Below are positions 48,285 to 60,423 of a stretch of 64,000 bases of DNA, one piece after another. Made by a program: the position numbers and the translations under genes. The notes under the pieces were generated by a model. That model had not been told where the DNA came from, searched no databases, and saw nothing but the letters and a program-made list of their open reading frames with translations. This stretch comes from Saksenaea vasiformis B4078 (taxonomy: Eukaryota > Mucoromycota > Mucoromycetes > Mucorales > Saksenaeaceae), in contig JNDT01002243.1 in NCBI GenBank assembly GCA_000697055.1, positions 1 through 64,000 of the forward strand, given 5' to 3'. Each line of letters begins with the position of its first letter. Position 1 is the stretch's first letter.

Positions 48285-49354
48285 CCTGCGATTACGAACA
48301 GCAGGTGCTCACGGGATCGCGAATGGCTGGCTGGCACTTAGACTATCTAGTCCGGTGCATCCTTTCGTGCTTTCTGTCGACGGTCCTGCAATGGATGTGT
48401 TTTATGACGATGAATGGGGAATCCCTCGCCGCCCCGTCTAGCAGAAGAAACACAGGAAGTATTCCATAAGCCCAACGAAGCAAGCAAGCAAAGAAACTAG
48501 CGGCAATGCAATTGAGATGCTGTGGGAAGTTGTAAAGAAAATTGGCCCCTTCAATCCCAGTGAACAGTGTGGTCTAGACTGGATCCAGAAAACTGCATTG
48601 GATACTTTGTCGATGTACAGACAGGGTATTGTTGAACGTTTAGCGATCACTGGCTTCGAAATGGATTTGCTTGCCCGAGCGCGGAGCCTTTTTGATGAGT
48701 GTTTTGATAATCTTCATATAGAGGCTAGAAGGTAGAGTGCAAACGTCTACTTGAATCCTCCATTTGTGTACTTACAGCTGTGGAAGGAACCAAGGCTGCC
48801 AAGCAACACTAGCACGCGTGAACGGAAGCAGATCCGTAAATGACATGGCTTCTGTTCCAGACAAGATCCGCCCTATCAGGCCAGATCTCATACTTCATAA
48901 AGATGGAATTGAGATGGCTCGTCAGAATGTGGCAAAGTTGATGATGCAGGAATTGGCCAGAAGGAGGTGATCAAATCGCAGCTGCTTTGTCCAAAGACCA
49001 TGAAAGATATGCTTATACGGGCAATGGAGAAGGAAGGAAGGAAGATGTAGCGGTGCTACAGATAGGTCTTCATGACCTTGTATGCGGATTGGCTCATAGT
49101 TAGCGACGATATTGTATTCAATACCATTTGTATATATTTGCTCTCCGCATACAGACGCGTTCATATAAAAGGACGGGACCCTAGATCCAGGATCCCTACG
49201 TTTTTATCATTAAGAAAACGGTACTCACCATTCTACGAATCCGATCTTCGTAAGTTAATAGCGACGTTGGCCACGGGCCGTGCTATTACAGAAGATACAC
49301 GTAGCCCGAGCGTTAAAAGCGGTGTGCCTGCACCAAACAAGTTAAGAAAACGAA
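48285..49354 (+). pseudogene. decayed lineage-specific gene
   Basis: Successive plus-strand pieces in different frames: SVDGPAMDVFYDDEWGIPRR, MLWEVVKKIGPFNPSEQCGL, LDTLSMYRQGIVERLAITGF, ARSLFDECFDNLHIEARR then TAG, VPDKIRPIRPDLILHKDGIE, DHERYAYTGNGEGRKEDVAV, and finally RKRYSPFYESDLRKLIATLA up to NKLRKRIR. The order and style suggest one multi-domain protein broken by several stops and frameshifts. I do not know its function. The right end abuts the TIR element at 49357. Confidence 0.4.
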
Positions 49355-49356
49355 TA

Positions 49357-50155
49357 CGGTAGCCGCTCGGTTAAGGAATACTCACTTAAGGAATATGTTC
49401 ACTTGTGGAATAATGATTTTGGCAACCATTTTGGTAAGCAGTAAATTATTCCAAAATTCAGTTGTAGAATGACGAATAATTTTTTCAATAAATATTCCCT
49501 TATCGAGCGGATAACAATCGTAGTTTATTGTAGTTTGTTTTAACATTTGCTGATATTCAGCTTGTAAAGGAGCTGGTTCTTGCTTCGAGTATCATAAAAG
49601 TCTAATTATCCATCTCCGTCATAGTGCATAGCTACGATTGTCCGGGGTTGTTTGAGGATGCTGATTTTCTCCACCATTGGTAAATGAAGATTATTCATTT
49701 CTGATGACGACTTTGGATCATTGTTTTTGTCATACTCGTTCTCTGCGTTCTCAGGTTCCATGATGTTGTCAACAGGATTGTCTCTATATACTTCCATATG
49801 GATGTTATCTGGCTCGACTTCTTGTTACCTATTAGCCTCATTCAGGTTGTTTGCATGAGCCTCGCGCAAAGTTTTCAGTGATTTTGACATTTTTTCAATG
49901 GTAGTATAAGAATTAAACTGCAAAAAAAAAATCCAATCTTTTCAGGCGTGTCCCAATGCGTCTGAATGTGATAGCACGCGTTTTAGGACTACGCTCTACA
50001 TAGCACTTGTCTGGTTCGCCAGTAGCTCGCTGGAGTTTCAAAATTCTAGCACTGTTCAAATTAGTAATTTGTACGACTTTTCACTTGTGGAATATATTCG
50101 ATATAAGAATGAAAAATATCCTGACCAACAGTATTCCTTAACCGAGCGGCTACTG
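49357..50155. mobile_element. 799-bp TIR transposon (Tc1/mariner-like MITE), TA flanks
   Basis: The left end CGGTAGCCGCTCGGTTAAGG (continuing AATACT, to 49382) and the right end (50130-50155) are inverted copies over 26 bp with one mismatch. Both are bordered by TA (49355-49356 and 50156-50157), the Tc1/mariner target duplication. Subterminal TTCACTTGTGGAAT occurs near both ends. The interior has a 63-codon minus frame (49606-49797, Asn/Asp-rich) but no transposase, so the element is non-autonomous. Confidence 0.85.
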
Positions 50156-50175
50156 TATTAATTGTTTCCTGGTTC

Positions 50176-50394
50176 TCACTTCTCTAAGTTAACGGCTACG
50201 TATGCACACTGCTTCGCAGCTGCATATACGAGTTTCCAAGGAATTATGAGCGAATACGAGAGCGGTTTCCCTTTAATGAAGCTGGCCCTCAAGGCGAAGG
50301 TACAGATGCTCTTTGGATAAGAGCTCGAGTAATTTTTCGCCATTAATTTCCTTAGCGTTGTATTCCAACATCCTTCATTCACTGTCAGAGACAT
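50176..50394 (-). other. short unknown open frame, 72 aa
   Basis: ATG-initiated minus frame reading MSLTVNEGCWNTTLRKLMAK, then YPKSICTFALRASFIKGKPL and AAAKQCAYVAVNLEK. Composition is protein-like. It starts just right of the TIR element and may be a fragment of the same decayed gene set. No family was recognised. Confidence 0.3.
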
Positions 50395-51991
50395 TGCTAG
50401 CCAATGATCAATACAGTACCATAAAGAGATTCTGTTTCTACTTCGAAATTATCTAGAGCACAGACTGTGGACTTTGAATCACTTCCATATTAACTCTTAT
50501 TCAGGATTTCTTTATACAACGCCTTTCACTGAGTTTTCTACGATCCGCTCTCGATCTGTCCTCCATGAACACTGCATTAAGAAAGATCCAACACAGACGA
50601 CGGCTATATCTTAGATACATAGACATCTATACAATCATGGAATATAGTCCGATCTATCTGGTTCTATGGATGGCTTTGTTATAAAAGGAGGAACGTTTCT
50701 ACTCAATAAAGGATCATCTAAGTCTCGCTGACTTCTCTTGTCTCTTGTGTTTTCGCTATCTTCCTGATTCTTCACTTAGGGACCATAGATGTCACACAGT
50801 TGTGGACTACTGTAGAACACAAGTTTCTTACAAGCTATAGCTGAATCCCCGTATTATGCGTTATAACTCAGCCACATTAACATAAAGTGTTTTAGTAAAA
50901 CCAAAGTCTAGGGTAGAGTTTAGGGTTCTAAGTTAATCTGCTTTGTGTAACAGCTATGGCCCTAGGACCTGTGATAAAGTTTTACTACGAAATATTCAAC
51001 TGCAGGACATTCTGTTATGAAGCAACCCTACCAAATACGCAACCATGGCATGCTTTATTATTAAGGTGCCGCACTAGGACACTATTTAAGGTACTTTATC
51101 CTAGGAAATCTGCGCTACAACGCTAATATATAAGATAGCTGGTAATTTACTAAATTGGTGTCTAAAACATAGGGCAGCATTGGTTGTGATATCTACTCAG
51201 ATCTCAAGACAGAGCATCCCAAGCTTAGCGTGCCCCTAGTGACTCCCATCGGTAGAACCCAAGTTCGCTCTGACGATCGTATACAATGCCATGTCGCTTG
51301 ATATCGGTATGACTGAGTATGATGGATCTAAGTGTTGATTGAGGTTGTCCAATTCTTATGCTGTTTTGGGTGACCAGGGACATACACTTGACCAGAGCGA
51401 TGACAGATGGCGAAAGTTAAAGCAAGAAATGGGCATTATATTTTCTTCCGGAGGGGATAGCATCGATCTGAAAAGATATCACACCATGAGACGTCTTTTC
51501 AGGCGGAAAGCTGTCAGTATAACCGGAGGCAGTAACAGAAATTTCCTAAAAGGTTATAAGCATGCATCCTTTGCAATGTAAATGTTTTCATGACTAAAAA
51601 TTGGATGAATGATCAACTTGTTGTAGAGCAACCAATGGCTCATCAACACATGTTGTCACATATGTAGCGAGTCATCTTCGAAATCAACTGCATCGATCCG
51701 GGTTATCTTTTTCAAAAAAGGAAATATGACGAAAAATACGATCAAACGACGTAATCATTAAGGAGAAAACTGGGTAACGCCCCATCAGATGAGATACCGA
51801 AACAGACCATCATGACTATTTGTAACTTTCATGATACGTAAAAAGAGATATTGATGCCCTGATTTTTTTTTGTCAACTAAGAAACCAGCAGCAACGAAGC
51901 CACGTGATGACCAGCGACTCCAAAAGGTTTTTTTTTGGCTTCCAAACCCCTTGTGCTTTTTCGTTGTGCAACTTGACAAAAAAAAGAAGAT

Positions 51992-53382
51992 ATGTGCCGA
52001 CTCTTACTGTACAAAGGAAAGCAACCTATTCTGTTAGCGCATGTAAGTGGGCAGTAATGGAGTGAGATGGTTTAGAGCTAAACATTGTTGCAGTTATTGA
52101 CCAATCCGGCGCATTCCATTATCAACCAATCGTTTGATTCCAAGCTACGTCTTGACCATCGTCGACCATTGAATGGTAAGAGAGCATGCTGTTGCTTGTG
52201 CTGGTAATAAGAAAAAAAATGCAAGGTGATGGCTTTGGTGTTGGTTGGTATGATAGCGAGCCGGACAAGGAGAGTCGGATCACGCCTTGCATTTTCACTT
52301 CTGTCACGCCTGCATGGAACAATACAAACCTGGTACGATTAGCAGAAAAGATTAAGAGTCCATTGGTATTTGCACACGTTCGGGCGAGTACATCTGGGGC
52401 TGTGACGGAGGCAAATTGCCATCCATGGCAGTAAGTGTGCAATAGACGGGTTTTCAGCTTTTCGGCAACACTGAAAACGACGGAATCCAATTAGTTATGG
52501 ACGGATCATGTGGATGCATAACGGGGGTATCGCGCAATTTGATAAAGTAGGTAACGATGATATAAAATAAGATTTAACGATATGCATCCCTTTAGATCAA
52601 GCGTAAACTGCAATCAACGTTGCCAGACGAGTTGTTTTTGTTTGTTCAGGGTAATACAGATTCCGAGTGGGCTTTTGCACTGTTTTTAAGTTTTGTAAGT
52701 TGTCAGTACGTTGGCATATGTAAGTGACTAAAAAGTCTATTTTTTTTTAGCTGTCGGATCCAAATGCCGATAAATTTGAACATCAGGAATTAAGGCATGC
52801 TATGATACAAACCATTGCGCAATTGAATGCATGGGCAGAAGAAGCGGGTATTAAAGAGGTAAAGAAAGGAAAAGAAAAGAGATAACATTACTTATACGAA
52901 ACTTTTAGCCGTCTTTATTAAATTTCGCAGTGACGGATGGTGCATCCGTCGTATGTGTGAGATACACAAACAGCAAGACAGAAGAGGCAGCATCATTGTA
53001 TTTTTCATCAGGCACACGATTTGAATGCTATCGTCCAGGTCATTACCGGATGGTAAAAGCTGATCGGAGAGAGGATATGGTGGTAGTTGCAAGCGGTAAG
53101 ACAAAAAGAAGAAGAAATTGAGAAGTTGGAGTGACATCAAAATGCTTCTTAGAACCCTTGACATTTGAGAAGGCGGATTGGTTAACGATCCCAACAAACA
53201 ATATCCTGGTGATTACACCAAAGCTGAACGTTTTATTACAGCCTATCAAGGATCAGTATTACACAAGTGATCGAGGGGTTGATGTAAAAATGGGAGAGGA
53301 AGAAGTTGGAAGGATACCAGAACCGCAGTCTCAATTGTTTAAGGCGCAAGTGCGTCGAGATTGTCCAATGCCAGCGAATTAA
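51992..53382 (+). CDS. DUG3: Dug3-type class II glutamine amidotransferase, 337 aa
   Basis: Subunit of the cytosolic Dug glutathione-degrading complex. Exons: 51992-52042, 52094-52175, 52226-52430, 52495-52546, 52596-52694, 52751-52858, 52909-53095, 53153-53382. The protein starts MCRLLLYKGKQPILLAHLLT; Cys2 is the catalytic nucleophile after Met removal. Motifs follow in order: PAHSIINQSFDSKLRLDHRR, NGDGFGVGWY, FAHVRASTSGAVTEANCHPW, YGRIMWMHNGGIAQFDKIKR, and GNTDSEWAFALFLS. All are hallmarks of the GATase-II fold of Dug3. The length (yeast 357) fits. Every intron keeps frame. There is no sign that the transposon-rich left flank has damaged it. Confidence 0.95.
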
Positions 53383-53457
53383 ACAGACTTTTTTTCTCGT
53401 GACCAATCAACGTGAAGATCGCCAAAGGGCCCCAGGTGGTCAGCTTCCATTTTAAGC

Positions 53458-53525
53458 TCCTTCTTCCTCTTTTTTTTTCCCTTCCTTTTTCCTTCTTTTT
53501 TCTCTTTCTCTCTCTCTTTCTCTTT
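53458..53525 (+). promoter_or_regulatory. pyrimidine tract before the mannosyltransferase start
   Basis: About 68 nt of nearly pure C/T ending 30 bp before the start codon at 53555. Similar tracts precede OPI1 and KCS1 starts, so this is probably a core-promoter or leader feature of this genome. Confidence 0.4.
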
Positions 53526-53554
53526 AAGTGATTGAAGAGAAGCAAAAAAAAAAT

Positions 53555-54862
<1,308 letters not shown>

Positions 54863-57054
54863 CGTCCTTTCTTTTTTTCTGAAAAATAATTTTTTGCATC
54901 GCTACTATATATTATTATTACTAATCAGCCTAATTAAAGGTACTAATTGTGCCCACTGTTTTTTACTTGTTGTTCTCCACTAAACAACCTCTTGGCCCCC
55001 ATTATGTTGTTGTATTGTAACACAAGCTTAGCTATACTTTGATCTCTCTGCAACTGGTTTTTGGCGCATAAAATCGATCCATTTAGATCCTAATAATAAT
55101 GTTTCCGCTTGGAATCGCAATACATGGACAACCGAGCCTTTGTAGAAAGCACATGTCTTCCCGACATGCTTTTCATCAGTCCCTCTGATCGAAATAGAAC
55201 CATTCTATCAGATTGATGTGAATTTGTCGGCTAAAGACCTTTGTTGCCCAGCTATGAACGCCTGTCAAGCTTGCAGCAATGTACAGGTCAAACGATCGTT
55301 GAACGTGCTATAATGGTCTCGTGTCCACCTTAACACTCGATTTCAATCACATTGTCACATTACCACATTATGAAACGTTAAGAGATTATGTCATCTGTAT
55401 CAGTAACGTCTATCAAATCTGAAAAAGAAATGTCCAATTCTTTTTGTACAGAAATATTTATGGAATTCGTACGCTTTAAACACTTCTGGACGGACATTCC
55501 TCTCTTCATCTCTAAATCTTATTTATCCACAATCCAGTATTGCTACAACATGGATGACGATCTTGACGTTTCTATTGCCGCGCTTCTCGAAGGATCTATT
55601 CCACCGCATTTCTGCAAGATGCCACGATGGATAGGAATATTTGTTTGCCACCGGTGTAATTGAGTGCACAGATTGGTCACGTAGCACTTTGGCCATTTCG
55701 GGAGATCCAAACGAAGGGGGTTCATAAATGACGATTCTTCCAATCGAAAACCGTGGATTTGCAGCTACCAGACAGATCTCACTCCAGAATTTTCGTTCTC
55801 TTTCTGCATAATGTCAATCTTTGTGTCTCATTGAAGGAGGCACATTTGAACCCTTGGCCAATGGGATGGGTCTCTCTTCTCATCCAGTATTCCCATATTC
55901 TAGCCCTTGACCCGAAGATTGGTTTATCCTGAGATGAACTGCAGACCTCGTTGTGTAAAAGGTACGGTCGTTGGACTTACTGAGAATGTACCGGACGGGA
56001 TACATGCTGGTTTCCATCCTTTATCCCCCAGTTTATTAGAGGCTAGCCATTTAATGCTATCGTGTTTATTGAATGCCTCTGTCATAACGTGGACATGCAT
56101 GGCAATTGTGGCAATTCATCGTCAAGAATTCCGATAACCCGTGAGGAATGGCTGTAATTATGGGAGACCCACATTTATGCAAGCTCGTTGTTTACTTACA
56201 TGCAATGTCTTCGTGCAGTGCATCAGTATGTTTTCTTCTCTAAGATCCTTTTGAGTATATCCTGCAGTACATCTCTTCCTAGCCTGTCTTTTTTAGTATA
56301 CTCTCCCGCATTTACATGGTCTTGCCAAATTATTTAAATACATCAACACCACAGCAATACTCCACGTTACCGTTAGCAGTTGTCACATTTTCTTGGATGT
56401 TAGCAATAGCCTAACCTCATTTTCATGCCTGCCGATCATCAAACAGTTTGCTGCAACCATGGCTTGACTGCTCTGACATCCCAATGGGAATCCATATACC
56501 TTACCCTTCCGATGCATCGACTTTACATTGTTTACATATGCGGTATCCATGTCATATGAAATGCAATATATCTATAAAGGCGCTTTCTGTTCTTCATATG
56601 AAAGCAGCAAGCTTGTCGGTTTGGTAGAAAGAAAAAAAATTCAATGAAAACGACCAAGCTATTATGCACACTGCCATTCTCCACATTTGTATCCGTTCGC
56701 ATGAGAGAAATGTTCGAATGAGCGCCAGCCACTAAGACCCATGCATACTTGCTAACATGCTATATGCTCACCAATATCTTTCTGTGTTTGTGCTCTGGGA
56801 TGAGCTCAGACAGTATCACGATTTCCCGCATGATTTCCCTCCATATGACAAGACATATATGTTGATTTACTGTGAAAAGCTCAGAAGATTGTATCATCTA
56901 ACAACTGAAGCGATATATGTGCAAAGAAGAAAGCTACTTTATTGCTCTTATAAAATTATCATTTTCACGTAATGTGTACACAAGTGCGCGCAAAAGAAGG
57001 GGAAAGAGATGAAACCTAATACAATGGTAGGCAAAGTTTATTACACGGAAAAGG
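54863..57054. other. gene-poor stretch
   Basis: No gene was recognised. A minus-strand segment at 55543-55743 (MEESSFMNPLRLDLPKWPKC) is protein-like but isolated. The remainder is AT-rich with short frames only. Confidence 0.4.
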
Positions 57055-57930
57055 TCACTTGGAGGTTGACGCTGGAGTGCCCGTGATGGAAATATCACTT
57101 CTATCACTGGTCGCTTTCCTTGCTTTCTTTGTTTTACGCTTATCAACAATTCCTTTCATCCTTCTGATGATGCATCGTAGTTTCTCCAGAGCAGCCATGT
57201 GATTTTGGGTGAAGATATCATGCATGTTTGTGCTGTCGATCAGAAGCGAAATGGGTTGAAACCTTTGCGTGTTTTGTGCTTGAGGAACTTGTTCGCTATG
57301 TTCGACAGAATCCTCCTCATCTTCCTCAGAATATTCCCACTCTGTCAGGTTATCAATAGTGACCACTATGTATCTTTTAGGTGTCACAGTACAGAACTCC
57401 TGGAGTAGCGTCTCATTAAAATGTTCTTGCGTTTCATCGAATTCAATTGTATCGAATAAAGCCTCGCTTTGTAGCTTATGCATGGTAGATCGCTCTTAAG
57501 TCGAACGAATACTGGGCAATAGCCGTTGTAGGTGAAATGGAGAACAAACACGATATCGTAACCTGAGGTATTTTCGTCAAGAAGATAAAAAGGAGGAATC
57601 GGCTGACCGTCTTTGAGTGAACTGTCCTTGACATGAGCCGCCAGAAACTCTCCCAACGCCATACTTCTACTGTCTGTCGCAAGCATTGGTGAGTACTCTT
57701 TTGCAACAATCTCGGTCGGTTGTTTCAGAAGCCCATCAATAGGCCCATCCAGCGTAGTAGTTACAGATGTTTCTGATAAGACGATGTCGTGGAAAGCATA
57801 CACCAAGCTACGCAGCACTACGTCTTTCCATGTGCGACCGTGTACGGTGTTGTGTCGTGCCTGGAACTGATAAGTACAGTGAGACTGAAGGGTGTCGTTT
57901 ATTTCGGTAGAAATGTAGACCAGGAACTAA
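57055..57930 (-). pseudogene. unknown protein, gene fragment or intron-split gene
   Basis: The upstream frame reads QARHNTVHGRTWKDVVLRSL, VYAFHDIVLSETSVTTTLDG, LATDSRSMALGEFLAAHVKD and DIVFVLHFTYNGYCP. A second frame continues with LQSEALFDTIEFDETQEHFN, TPKRYIVVTIDNLTEWEYSE and a basic end DRSDISITGTPASTSK. The two can be joined either by a 38-nt GTATTC...ATAAG intron in phase 0 or by a one-base frameshift. No start codon is evident upstream of about 57930. The style matches lineage-specific expanded families of Mucoromycota, but the function is unknown. Confidence 0.4.
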
Positions 57931-58112
57931 TTACTAGCTATGGCCCTATTTATATGATCGGAGATCATGTCTATTATATTGACACAGCGATAGATTATAT
58001 CTCAGACACGACCTACAGTACTTACGGTCGAACCACCGGCACGAGGCAGTCACGGAGGGTGACATCACTCCTATTTGAACTTTCTTTCTCGTCACCGCCG
58101 GCAATTTTTTTC

Positions 58113-58658
58113 GAGAATTTCGTCAGGCACTCCCCTCGGGCACTCCTCCTCAAATATTCTAGCTGTCGTCTTTAATGATCAAGTGTATTGTAACTCTGTC
58201 AGTTAGTTAAGAGCAGTGTACAGAGAAACCCTGTTTCTATCCATCTTTAACTCACAATAAACGAGAGCCTCAAAGGATTCCTACCTGTCTGTATCATCGC
58301 ACACTCTTCAAATATCTCACTAGCAATCGCTGCAACATCAATAGATAAACTAGGTACATGGAGAGTCAGGGTACATGGCTATGAGAGTATTTGATATTGT
58401 GAGCGCCAGAGAGATATAAGCGTTTGAACTACTGGAAGCTCAAGAGAGCATAGAAGGAATTAGAAAGCTGTAACACCAATGATCCAAAACTGTTGAAGAA
58501 GTATGATAATATCAGCTCTTGATAAATGTATTCAAAATGAGGATGTATTCATCTTCAATAGCTCGGTTTTAGGGCCTTCTAGTTGAATAAACATTTTTGC
58601 AGCAGCAACTAAAATATTTGAGAAGGAGTGCCCGAGGGGAGTGCCCGACGAAATTCTC
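58113..58658. mobile_element. 546-bp element with ~52-bp terminal inverted repeats
   Basis: Left arm 58113-58164 starts GAGAATTTCGTCAGGCACTC; right arm 58606-58658 is its inverted copy with about four mismatches. Each arm holds two tandem GGCACTCC units. Flanks are an A-T-run-C on both sides (ATTTTTTTC-like), a possible 9-bp target duplication. The interior has no transposase. AATAAA near 58256 and a CT-rich part give it some LTR-like look, but the long TIRs favour a MITE of a larger-TSD superfamily. Confidence 0.8.
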
Positions 58659-58679
58659 ATTTTTTTTCCATGATGACAA

Positions 58680-59117
58680 AGGAATCCATCGGTCTGGTAG
58701 TTTCTGCTGGCCGGATTGGTAGCGAGCTTGGCTGGCGTCCTAAGTGAGGTGTGTTGGGATAAATCCATATCGGTATTGCCGCTATGGAACTTCGCACCGT
58801 TAGCGCATTTTATCATCAGGTTATGCCACTCCATTCTTCACTTTCTTTTTCGTAGATTCATGAAGGTCTTTGCGTAAATGCGATACAACCATTTCTGAAC
58901 ATATAAAATTGATACTGACTTCCCCGGTCGTCAATTCTGACTGACAAGCAAGCACTGCTTCTTGGACACTCTTTTTTTTTCTTCTGTACTCTCGTCGAGT
59001 ACTGTTGTCGATGGTTTTAGTCAATAAAAGCGAAACCCTTGCATTTATTATCAATTGGGATATGCGGGTTAATGTACTACTTGTATGCCTATTTTTTTTC
59101 CGCGACGCGCGCTTCAC
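58680..59117 (-). pseudogene. decayed unknown gene interrupted by the TIR element
   Basis: Minus frames read KKKSVQEAVLACQSELTTGE and FICSEMVVSHLRKDLHESTK; after a stop, a second frame reads SLRTPAKLATNPASRNYQTD and GFLCHHGKK, right up to the TIR at 58658. This looks like one protein broken by a stop and then by the insertion. No family was recognised. Confidence 0.3.
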
Positions 59118-59685
59118 TTTCTTATTGAGTAGTGTGTCATTTCTCTATAAACTTTGACAAAATCTATCGTGATTTAACCGAAGGTTTAGCAGATTTATTT
59201 GGAACATGCATGCGATCACTTTGTGTAATATAACAGATTTGACTTCGTACGTCGCCAAATGGTTTCTTAAAAAAAGAAAAAAAAAGAGAGAGAGGGAGGA
59301 TGGTCAATCAGAGATGGTGGCAAATGAATGGCAGCAAGAATGGCTGTGCCATCAAAGTGAATTGATGCCACCTTTTTTTTTCATACTTTCCATAATATTT
59401 CTTATTCTGACACCATTGCTCTTATTCTTGCCATCAGGCGAATTGATTTTCACTCAAGGCGAACTTATTTTTCGTGCAACCTGAATTTGTTCTCGCCATT
59501 GGGCGAATTTACTTCCCGGAAAGAGTGTACGAGTGATATAAAACACCGGAAGCGTTTCAAAAAAGCGTAGAACTGTTCGCAGCTGATATGTTTATAGCAC
59601 AATAACATTATTATTAAGATCGGAATGCTAATAGAAGGGCGTATGATTCAATGATGAGAACCAATTAGCTGTTTCACCTATATAC

Positions 59686-59903
59686 AGAGGGTTCCTCACG
59701 CCCCCTCGACATTTCTGAATGACGTATAATTGGTTACGCCGGGTTACTGAATACCACTGAAAAACACGTATGTGGTTACATCTTGTACCTGGAGGTTACT
59801 ACAAAACTAGGTTCCTCGATGACACCATGGGTTATTGTGGGTTACGCGGTTCCTCGAAATTTATTTTTTTTATTAATGGAAAATAGAACACAGGGAACCT
59901 AGT
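59686..59903. repeat. GGTTAC/GGTTCC-rich segment, possible transposon end
   Basis: At least eight GGTTAY or GGTTCCTC motifs in 170 bp (59689, 59732, 59741, 59773, 59793, 59810, 59829, 59839, 59848). ACTAGGTTCC (59806-59815) is exactly inverted at 59894-59903. Clustered subterminal motifs like this often mark DNA-transposon ends. Confidence 0.5.
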
Positions 59904-60423
59904 CTTTTAAGAACCTGAAGGAACGTTCAGTAACCGCTTCCCATGGTGGCATCTCAATCGCTGTCCTCCTTTTCCCGCATCCAGAAACACCGAACAATGA
60001 CAGCAAAGGCTTACTTAGTCTATCAATCTTCTTGAGAATTTGATCGGCTGTACTAGGAGGATTCTGTGTCGCGGACGGTTGTGGTAAGTCCAAGAACAAA
60101 AACCTCGGTTCATAACGTCTTTGCTCTACGTGTGTAAAGCCAAAAGGAAGGCCTGCCAATCGTTCATCTGTTGGCATCGCCACCCCACTTTTAAGAAGTT
60201 GAACAAGCTTTCTGCTGTCCGTAGACGCAGCTGCAAAGAAATCCTCCTCGACCTTTGCAAAGAGTTTCCGGCATTTCACGACTATTTGAACGTTAACAAA
60301 GATGTAAGCGTATTTTAGGATGGTTTCGCGGCGAGTATGAACAGCGATAGCGATGCACTTACGAGGCAGTTGTTTTGATGAGGAGGCCGTAGTGGAGAAA
60401 GATGCGTGAGAAAGGAAAAGCAA
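59899..60423 (-). pseudogene. Crinkler-like (CRN) P-loop protein fragment
   Basis: The minus frame includes RKLFAKVEEDFFAAASTDSR, KLVQLLKSGVAMPTDERLAG and STADQILKKIDRLSKPLLSL, followed by FGVSGCGKRRTAIEMPP. The latter resembles the GxSGxGKTRT P-loop region of fungal and oomycete Crinkler proteins, here with Arg replacing the usual Thr after the Lys, which should weaken nucleotide binding. The frame ends soon after the P-loop, inside the GGTTCC-rich segment, so the C-terminal effector part is missing. The start at 60423 is uncertain, and earlier residues look intronic. A relic is likelier than a working gene. Confidence 0.45.

Larger units (their letters stand above)
47424..51991. other. transposon-rich, gene-poor region
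   Basis: Apart from the named remnants and the TIR element, the rest (about 50400-51990) is AT-rich with no gene. Around 50675-50740 a TATAAAAG box followed by AATAAA within 30 bp looks like an LTR promoter/poly-A unit, but I found no partner LTR. A protein-like segment at 51339-51581 (plus) is unassigned. Confidence 0.4.

Noticed and set aside
50900..50945. Telomere-like TTAGGG/TAGGG motifs
   Set aside because: Only two or three degenerate units; not a telomeric or interstitial array.
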